A stretch of 42,876 nt of DNA from an uncultured Butyrivibrio sp. (GTDB lineage Bacteria > Bacillota > Clostridia > Lachnospirales > Lachnospiraceae): contig CAMJFD010000002.1 of NCBI GenBank assembly GCA_946404845.1, positions 1-42,876 on the forward strand, read 5' to 3'. A model generated the notes under the pieces. The model did no database searches and was not told the DNA's origin. It saw only the letters and a program-made list of their open reading frames with translations. This document shows, one piece after another, positions 36,633 through 42,876 of this stretch (its first letter is position 1; each line of letters starts with the position of its first letter). Both the position numbers and the translations under genes were made by a program.

Positions 36633-38021
36633 ATGAAAAAGAAGTTAGTATCAGTTTTACTTGCTGCTACAGTAGTTTCATCAATGCTTGCTGGTTGTGG
36701 TTCAAGCGAGAGCACAACAGAGACAGCTACTGAAGAAACAGCAACAGAGGAAACAGCTGAAGAGACAACAGAAGAAAGTGCTGAAAGCACAGAAGAAGCT
36801 TCTGAAGAAACAGCTGAAGAAACAACAGAAGAAGCTGCAGCTGAAGAGGAAGAAGAATTCGTAACTCAGGAAGTTGGCGATGACGGAATCAAGATCTGGG
36901 TTGCAGATAATGTAGTAGATTTTACAAAAGAACAGGTTGCAGCATTCCAGGAAGCAAATCCTGATTATGCAAACTTTACTATCGTTGTTGAGCCAGTTGG
37001 TGAAGGTGATGCAGCTGGAAATATGATCACAGACGTAGAAGCTGGTGCTGATATCTATGCATTCGCACAGGATCAGATTGCTAGACTTGTTACAGCTGGT
37101 GCTCTTGAAGAAGTTGCTCCAGACAACGTAGACGCAGTTAAGTCAGAAAATGATGCAGGTGCAGTTAGTGCTGCAACAGTTGGTGATACACTTTATGCTT
37201 ATCCACTTACATCTGATAACGGATACTTCTTATATTATGATAAGAGTGTTGTTACAGATCCATCTTCTCTTGAAGCTATCGTAGCTGATTGCGAAGCTGC
37301 TGGTAAGAATTTCTATTTCGAAATCAACTCAGGTTGGTATCAGACAGCATTCTTCTTTGCAACAGGTGCAGAGCTCACATATGAGACAGATGATCAGGGT
37401 AACTTCACAGCAGCTAATGTAACATATGCTTCAGATGCAGGTGTTACAGCTCTTAAGGAAATCATTGAACTTCAGAGTTCATCAGCATTCCAGAATGGTT
37501 CTTCTGTAGGTGCTGCTACAAACGTAGGTGCTATCGTTGATGGTACATGGGATGCTCAGGCAGCTCAGGATCTCTTCGGTGACAATTATGCTTGTGCAAA
37601 GCTTCCTGAATTCGAAGGTGCTGACGGACAGACATATCAGATGAGCGGTTTCGGTGGATACAAGCTCCTCGGTGTTAAGCCACAGACAAACGAAGAAAAG
37701 CTTGCAGCTTGTGATGCTCTTGCAGCATACCTTTCAAGTGAAGAAGTTCAGATTGCAAGATATGAAGCAGTAGGCTGGGGCCCATCTAACTTAAATGCTC
37801 AGCAGTCAGATGCAGTACAGGCTGATGAAGCTCTTACAGCTCTTGCTGAACAGTTACAGTACACAATTCCTCAGGGTCAGTACCCAGGAGATTACTGGAC
37901 ACTTGCAACATCACTTGGTGATAGCGTAATCAGTGGTGAGCTTACAGTAGATTCAACAGATGATGATATACTTGCAGCTCTTCAGACATTCCAGGATACA
38001 TGCATTTCATATGCTCAGTAA
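36633..38021 (+). CDS. Carbohydrate ABC transporter substrate-binding lipoprotein (MalE-like)
   Basis: Lipobox 'VVSSMLAGCGSSES', Thr/Glu-rich linker, then 'GIKIWVADNVVDFTKEQVAAFQEANPDYANFTIVVEPVGEGDAAGNMITDVEAGADIYAFAQDQIARLVTAGAL'. Confidence 0.93.
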   Translation: MKKKLVSVLLAATVVSSMLAGCGSSESTTETATEETATEETAEETTEESAESTEEASEETAEETTEEAAAEEEEEFVTQEVGDDGIKIWVADNVVDFTKEQVAAFQEANPDYANFTIVVEPVGEGDAAGNMITDVEAGADIYAFAQDQIARLVTAGALEEVAPDNVDAVKSENDAGAVSAATVGDTLYAYPLTSDNGYFLYYDKSVVTDPSSLEAIVADCEAAGKNFYFEINSGWYQTAFFFATGAELTYETDDQGNFTAANVTYASDAGVTALKEIIELQSSSAFQNGSSVGAATNVGAIVDGTWDAQAAQDLFGDNYACAKLPEFEGADGQTYQMSGFGGYKLLGVKPQTNEEKLAACDALAAYLSSEEVQIARYEAVGWGPSNLNAQQSDAVQADEALTALAEQLQYTIPQGQYPGDYWTLATSLGDSVISGELTVDSTDDDILAALQTFQDTCISYAQ

Positions 38022-38086
38022 TTAGGAATTATTAAGGAAATCAAAATCATAGTTTTTACTTAAAACCTGATGAATAGAAATGATAA

Positions 38087-38124
38087 GGGGCTCGAAATTC
38101 TAACAGGAATTTCGGGCCTCTTTT
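38087..38124 (+). terminator. Hairpin/terminator between substrate-binding protein and permease genes
   Basis: GGGGCTCGAAATTC taacag GAATTTCGGGCCTC followed by TTTT; G-U wobbles only. Confidence 0.72.
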
Positions 38125-38186
38125 AGAAAAAAACAAACTTTTTGCTTATAGTTATGTATTTGAAACATGAAACGGGAGGCCTAGGC

Positions 38187-39584
38187 ATGTCAACTAATGC
38201 TGATAAAAAGAAAAAGAATGCAGTATCTAATTTCTTTGCAGTTGTAGGGAACAATATAAAAGAAATAGGAACAACATTTGCCCAGGGTGATTTTAAAACA
38301 AAATTATCCTTCATAATTTTAGGATTTGGTCAGATTTTAAGAGGCCAGCTATTAAAAGGAATTTCATTCCTTGCTTTAGAAGTATTATTTTTTGTTTATT
38401 TATTTAAATTTGGTTGGAGCTATTTTTCTAAGATTACAACTCTTGGAACAGTGGAAACAACAAAAGCAAACCGTGTAACTGTATATGGTGATAACAGTTT
38501 CCTTATACTTTTATTTGGTATACTTACTATTTTTGCAATAATCGCATTTATAGTAATCTGGAGACTTAATATTAGTGAGAATAGAAGAGAAGAAGAGCTC
38601 CTCAGAGCCGGTAAAAAACTTCCATCAAATAAAGAAGTCTTTGCATCTCTATTCGATAAGAATTTTGATAAGACTTTACTTGCAGTTCCTGTAACAGGTG
38701 TATTCATCTTTACAGTTCTTCCAATTGTGTTCATGATCTGCGTAGCATTTACTAATTATGATAAGCAGCATCAGGCACCAACAAATCTGTTCACATGGGT
38801 TGGACTTGAGAACTTCCAGAACCTGTTCTCATTTGGTGGATCTGGACTTGCACCTACATTCCTGTCAGTACTTGCATGGACTCTTATGTGGTCATTTTTT
38901 GCAACATTTATTGATTATTTCGTAGGACTTGGAGTTGCAATCCTTATTAACAAAAAGGGTATTAAGTTCAAAAAGCTGTGGAGAACAATTCTCGTTATGA
39001 CAATTGCTGTTCCTCAGTTCGTATCTCTTCTGTATGTATCCAAGATGTTTGCTAATGATGGACTTATTAATGGATATCTGATGCAGTGGGGACTTATTGA
39101 TAAGGCAATTCCATTCTGGACAAATCCGGCACTTGCAAGAATTACAATTATTGTTGTTAATATCTGGATTGGTATTCCTTACATGATGCTGATTGCTACA
39201 GGACTTCTGATGAATATCCCAGAGGATCTGTATGAGAGTGCCAAGATCGATGGTGCTACAGGCTGGCAGATGTTCAGAAATATCACACTTCCATATATGT
39301 TATTCGTAACAGGACCATTCCTTCTGACACAGTTCACAGGTAACCTTAATAACTTCAACGTTATCTACCTGTTAACAGGTGGTGCACCACAGTCTATGCA
39401 GCTTGCTGAGAATGCAGGTAGAACAGACCTTCTGGTTACATGGCTGTACAAGATGACAGTTAATGATACTAACTATAAGATGGCAGCGGTAATTGGTATT
39501 ATGGTATTCGTAGTAACAGCTGTAATTTCACTTGTTGTATATAACATGCTTCCATCAGTTAAAGACGAGGAGGGATTCCAGTAA
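38187..39584 (+). CDS. Sugar ABC transporter permease (MalF-like)
   Basis: 'IGIPYMMLIATGLLMNIPEDLYESAKIDGATGWQMFRNITLPYM' EAA-type loop; multi-TM. Start moved to ATG 38187 after GGGAGG; ORF-track start is 38142. Confidence 0.93.
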   Translation: MSTNADKKKKNAVSNFFAVVGNNIKEIGTTFAQGDFKTKLSFIILGFGQILRGQLLKGISFLALEVLFFVYLFKFGWSYFSKITTLGTVETTKANRVTVYGDNSFLILLFGILTIFAIIAFIVIWRLNISENRREEELLRAGKKLPSNKEVFASLFDKNFDKTLLAVPVTGVFIFTVLPIVFMICVAFTNYDKQHQAPTNLFTWVGLENFQNLFSFGGSGLAPTFLSVLAWTLMWSFFATFIDYFVGLGVAILINKKGIKFKKLWRTILVMTIAVPQFVSLLYVSKMFANDGLINGYLMQWGLIDKAIPFWTNPALARITIIVVNIWIGIPYMMLIATGLLMNIPEDLYESAKIDGATGWQMFRNITLPYMLFVTGPFLLTQFTGNLNNFNVIYLLTGGAPQSMQLAENAGRTDLLVTWLYKMTVNDTNYKMAAVIGIMVFVVTAVISLVVYNMLPSVKDEEGFQ

Positions 39585-40450
39585 TGAATAGTAGTTCAAT
39601 GAAAACAAAAAGAGCAATTGGTAATGTTCTTGGTTATATAGTATTGATTTTAATAAGTATAATTTGGTTATTTCCATTCGTAGGACTGGTTCTGCAGAGC
39701 TTTAGATCATATGCAACTGAATATGGCGGAATGGTAGGATACCTTGTTCCTAAGCAGTTTTCTCTTGATAACTACAAATTCCTGTTCTCAGGAGAGACAA
39801 ACTTCCTTAAATGGTATGGAAATACTATCACAATTGCTATATTTGTAGCTATCTTCCAGACAATTATGGTATTGTGTGTTAGTTACGTATTATCTCGTAT
39901 GAGATTTACAGGTAGAACATTCCTGATGAGATTCTGGCTGATACTTGGTATGTTCCCAGGTTTCCTTACAATGATCTGTCTGTATTTCCTCTTAAAGTCA
40001 CTTGGTCTTACTCAGGCAGGTGCAGTACCAGGACTGATTCTTGTATCAGTAGCAAGTTCTGGTATGGGATATTACGTTTGTAAGGGATATTTTGATACAA
40101 TACCAAAAGCTCTTGATGAAGCTGCCAGAATTGATGGAGCTTCCAGAGCTAGAATATTCTTTACTATGATAATACCAATGTCAAAGCCAATTATTATTTA
40201 TACAGCACTTGTTGCATTTATGGCACCATGGTGCGATTACGTATTTGCTTCATATATCGCTTTTGGTCATGATGAGAGCTACAACGTAGCCGTTGCCATG
40301 CAGAGATGGGTTAATACGAATGACTATCAGGGTTACTTTACAAGATTCTGTGCTGGTGGTGTTCTGATTGCAATTCCTGTAACACTCCTGTTCATGTTCC
40401 TGCAGAAATACTATGTTGAAGGTGTAACTGGTGGTGCTGTTAAGGGCTAA
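39584..40450 (+). CDS. Sugar ABC transporter permease (MalG-like)
   Basis: 'YFDTIPKALDEAARIDGASRARIFFTMIIPMSKPIIIYTALVAFMAPWCDYVFA' EAA loop; 'GYFTRFCAGGVLIAIPVTLLFMFLQKYYVEGVTGGAVKG' C-terminus. Confidence 0.94.
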   Translation: MNSSSMKTKRAIGNVLGYIVLILISIIWLFPFVGLVLQSFRSYATEYGGMVGYLVPKQFSLDNYKFLFSGETNFLKWYGNTITIAIFVAIFQTIMVLCVSYVLSRMRFTGRTFLMRFWLILGMFPGFLTMICLYFLLKSLGLTQAGAVPGLILVSVASSGMGYYVCKGYFDTIPKALDEAARIDGASRARIFFTMIIPMSKPIIIYTALVAFMAPWCDYVFASYIAFGHDESYNVAVAMQRWVNTNDYQGYFTRFCAGGVLIAIPVTLLFMFLQKYYVEGVTGGAVKG

Positions 40451-40470
40451 TAGCACGCAAAGGGGCCGAT

Positions 40471-41469
40471 ATGAGGGATAGTAAAATAACTATAAGTGAT
40501 ATTGCGGAAGCGCTTGGAGTATCCAAGACAACGGTTTCCAGAGCAATTTCTGGAAAAGGCAGAATTGGAGAAGATACCAAAGTCAGAATCATGCAATATA
40601 TAGAAGAACATGATTACATACCAAATGTAATAGCTAAGGGACTTGCACAGCAGCGAACATATACTATCGCTGTTGTGTGGCCTGGTGACTATAATGCCGT
40701 TGATCTTCCTTTTTTTCAAAGGTGCATGTTTGGCATGAATGAAATAACATCTGCACTGGGATATGACATTATTGTGTCTATCCTGGTCGGAGATGATCTT
40801 TCCAATTTAAAAAGAATAGTAGAAAACCGTAAGGTTGATGGTGTAATTCTCATGAGAACTATGCTAAATGATATTCCGGCTGCTTATTTGAAGAGTACTA
40901 ATATTCCATTTGTAGCTATTGGAAGTTCAACAGATACGGATATTGTTCAGATAGATAATGATAATTATGAAGCTTGTAAGGAGCTGACATCTATTCTGAT
41001 TGGCAAAGGTATGCGCAGAATGGCTCTTATAGGTGGTTCTACGAATCATATAATTACTAATACCAGATATAAAGGCTTTATGGATGCCTTTAAAGTTGCT
41101 GGTATCGAAGTAGATGAAGATCTGATATATCTTGATATAGACAGTCTGCTCAAAGTAGATGCTATTCTTGAAGATTTATTAAAAAAGAAAATTGATGCTG
41201 TTATCTGCATGGATGATGATATAGCAGGTAAAGTAATTGCTAAATGCAGAAATGGTAACATTAGAATTCCACAGGATTTAAGGATTGCATCTTTTTATTA
41301 TAGTTCACTTCTAGAGAATGCAACTCCTTCTGTTACATCACTTAATTTCAATGACAGAAATCTTGGAGCAGTAGCTGCAAGAACGCTTCTGGAAATTATT
41401 GATGGCAAGACACCAGGTAATCAGATGCTTGGAAATTATGAGGTTATATTGAAGGAAAGTACAAAATGA
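40471..41469 (+). CDS. LacI-family transcriptional regulator
   Basis: HTH 'ITISDIAEALGVSKTTVSRAISGKGRIGEDTKVRIMQYIEEHDYIPNVIAKGLA'; periplasmic-binding-like effector domain. Confidence 0.95.
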   Translation: MRDSKITISDIAEALGVSKTTVSRAISGKGRIGEDTKVRIMQYIEEHDYIPNVIAKGLAQQRTYTIAVVWPGDYNAVDLPFFQRCMFGMNEITSALGYDIIVSILVGDDLSNLKRIVENRKVDGVILMRTMLNDIPAAYLKSTNIPFVAIGSSTDTDIVQIDNDNYEACKELTSILIGKGMRRMALIGGSTNHIITNTRYKGFMDAFKVAGIEVDEDLIYLDIDSLLKVDAILEDLLKKKIDAVICMDDDIAGKVIAKCRNGNIRIPQDLRIASFYYSSLLENATPSVTSLNFNDRNLGAVAARTLLEIIDGKTPGNQMLGNYEVILKESTK

Positions 41470-42876
41470 AGCTAAATAAGAACTCAGTTATTACTTATAC
41501 AAACGAATCGATTATATGTGATGGTAAACCTTGGTTTCCTATCATGGGAGAAATTCACTTCAGCAGATATCCACATGAATATTGGGAAGAGGAACTTTGT
41601 AAGATGAAGTCAGGCGGAGTAGACGTTGTCTCTCTCTATGTTATATGGATTCATCATGAAGAGGAACAGGGAGTATACGATTTTGAAGGCGACAAGGATT
41701 TACATAAATTCCTTGAAACAGTTCAGAAATGTGGTCTCTACTGTATTCTCAGAATTGGACCATGGGCTCATGGAGAAGCGCGTAATGGAGGCTTTCCAGA
41801 CTGGCTGTTAGAAGATTCTAAGAATAAAAAATATGATGTGAGAAGTAACGATCCAGAATATCTTGAACATGTAAGACGTTTCTATACTAAGACTTATGAG
41901 CAGGCAAAAGGCCTTCTGTTAAAAGATGGCGGTCCTGTTATCGGTGTACAGATAGAAAATGAATACGGTCATTGTGGCGGCTTTGGCGGTGAGAAGGGTG
42001 AAGAGCATATGAGAACCCTTCATGATATGGCATTAGAAATAGGATATGATGTTCCTATTTATACTGCAACTGGATGGGGCGGAGCAGTTACAGGTGGAAT
42101 GATGCCTGTAATGGGCGGATATTGTGAAGCTCCTTGGGATCAAAGACTTACTGAAATAGAACCTTCTGGTAACTATATTTTTACTAAAGAGAGAAATGAT
42201 CATAATATTGGCTCTGACCACGGACTTGGTGCTGGAATTACATTTGATATGGATAAGTTCCCATATCTGACTGCAGAACTTGGCGGAGGTCTGCAGGTTA
42301 CAAGACACAGAAGATGTATTGCATCAGGAACTGATACAGGTGCCATGAGTATGGTCAAGCTGGGAAGTGGCGTAACACTTCTGGGATACTATATGTATCA
42401 TGGCGGAACTAATCCAGAGGGTAAGTTCTCTACACTTCAGGAAACAAGAGCAACAGGGTATCCTAATGATCTACCTGTTAAGTCATATGACTTTAATGCT
42501 CCTGTTAAGGAATATGGACAGATGTCAGAGACTTATAGAGAGATTAAGAGACTTGCAATGTTTGCTCATGATTTTGGCTCAGATATTTGTAATATGCCAT
42601 ATGTAGAGCAGCCGGGAAATCCACTTAAGCCTGATAATAATACAGACCTTAGAAGTGCTGTCAGATACAAAAATACTGAATTTAAGGGGAAAACAGTTCC
42701 TTATGGATTCTATTTTATTAATAACTACCAGAGAAGATATGAAATGGCGGAGCACAAGAACTGTGAGCTTATAGCTTATGATGGAGATCAGAAGCTTGCA
42801 TGTTTCCCTAATAGGGATGTTCTTGATAAAGATTATTTCTTCTATACATTTAATATGCCTATAGGTGATGCTCTTG
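41466..42876 (+). CDS. GH35-type beta-galactosidase, N-terminal part (runs off window end; absent from ORF track)
   Basis: ATGA overlap with the LacI stop; 'MKLNKNSVITYTNESIICDGKPWFPIMGEIHFSRYPHEYWEEELCKMKSGGVDVVSLYVIWIHHEEEQGVYDFEG...YCILRIGPWAHGEARNGGFPDWL...GPVIGVQIENEYG' is characteristic of GH35. Confidence 0.9.
   Translation, partial: MKLNKNSVITYTNESIICDGKPWFPIMGEIHFSRYPHEYWEEELCKMKSGGVDVVSLYVIWIHHEEEQGVYDFEGDKDLHKFLETVQKCGLYCILRIGPWAHGEARNGGFPDWLLEDSKNKKYDVRSNDPEYLEHVRRFYTKTYEQAKGLLLKDGGPVIGVQIENEYGHCGGFGGEKGEEHMRTLHDMALEIGYDVPIYTATGWGGAVTGGMMPVMGGYCEAPWDQRLTEIEPSGNYIFTKERNDHNIGSDHGLGAGITFDMDKFPYLTAELGGGLQVTRHRRCIASGTDTGAMSMVKLGSGVTLLGYYMYHGGTNPEGKFSTLQETRATGYPNDLPVKSYDFNAPVKEYGQMSETYREIKRLAMFAHDFGSDICNMPYVEQPGNPLKPDNNTDLRSAVRYKNTEFKGKTVPYGFYFINNYQRRYEMAEHKNCELIAYDGDQKLACFPNRDVLDKDYFFYTFNMPIGDAL

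Noticed and set aside
41626-41811. 61-aa ORF (and 42033..42308 -, 42400..42606 +)
   Set aside because: Out-of-frame within the truncated GH35 reading frame that is open from 41466 to the window end.
1-42876. Mobile element or phage carrying the RiPP block
   Set aside because: No integrase, transposase, tRNA gene or att-like direct repeats were found flanking the block in this window.

Overview
AT-rich Firmicutes window, probably Lachnospiraceae/Butyrivibrio-like (inferred from gene families and codon style, not proven). Left to right: (i) an exopolysaccharide (EPS) segment with GT2 glycosyltransferases, a flippase, two GH5 endoglucanase-like proteins and a polysaccharide pyruvyltransferase (1-9.2 kb). 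(ii) A dispersed lasso-peptide-like RiPP region, about 9.26-27.6 kb, interleaved with GT2 genes. It has one B2-type transglutaminase-like peptidase, one asparagine-synthase-like cyclase, two PqqD/B1 proteins, two HPr-kinase-like proteins, two PF14907-type nucleotidyltransferases, one ABC exporter, one S24/S26-like peptidase, a two-component system and two candidate precursor peptides. One precursor (14528-14674) is absent from the supplied ORF track. The other (26514-26774) is an unusual peptide with a Y-x-x-P-x-L leader, a Cys-periodic 9-residue Tyr-rich repeat and a duplicated CWxW motif. (iii) A c-di-GMP-I (GEMM) riboswitch plus terminator upstream of a secreted transglutaminase-like repeat protein. 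(iv) EPS initiation genes (Alg14-like, Alg13-like, priming sugar transferase). (v) A housekeeping-like block: degenerate HD-GYP-like protein, PilT, ComM/YifB, DprA. (vi) A maltose-type sugar ABC importer with a LacI regulator and a GH35 beta-galactosidase truncated by the window end. The best candidate for an undescribed system is the second RiPP-like module around 25.4-27.6 kb (kinase-like / Tyr-Cys-Trp-rich precursor / PqqD / Ser-His peptidase) and its relation to the neighbouring lasso-type module and the EPS locus. No tool searches were run; family assignments rest on motif recognition.
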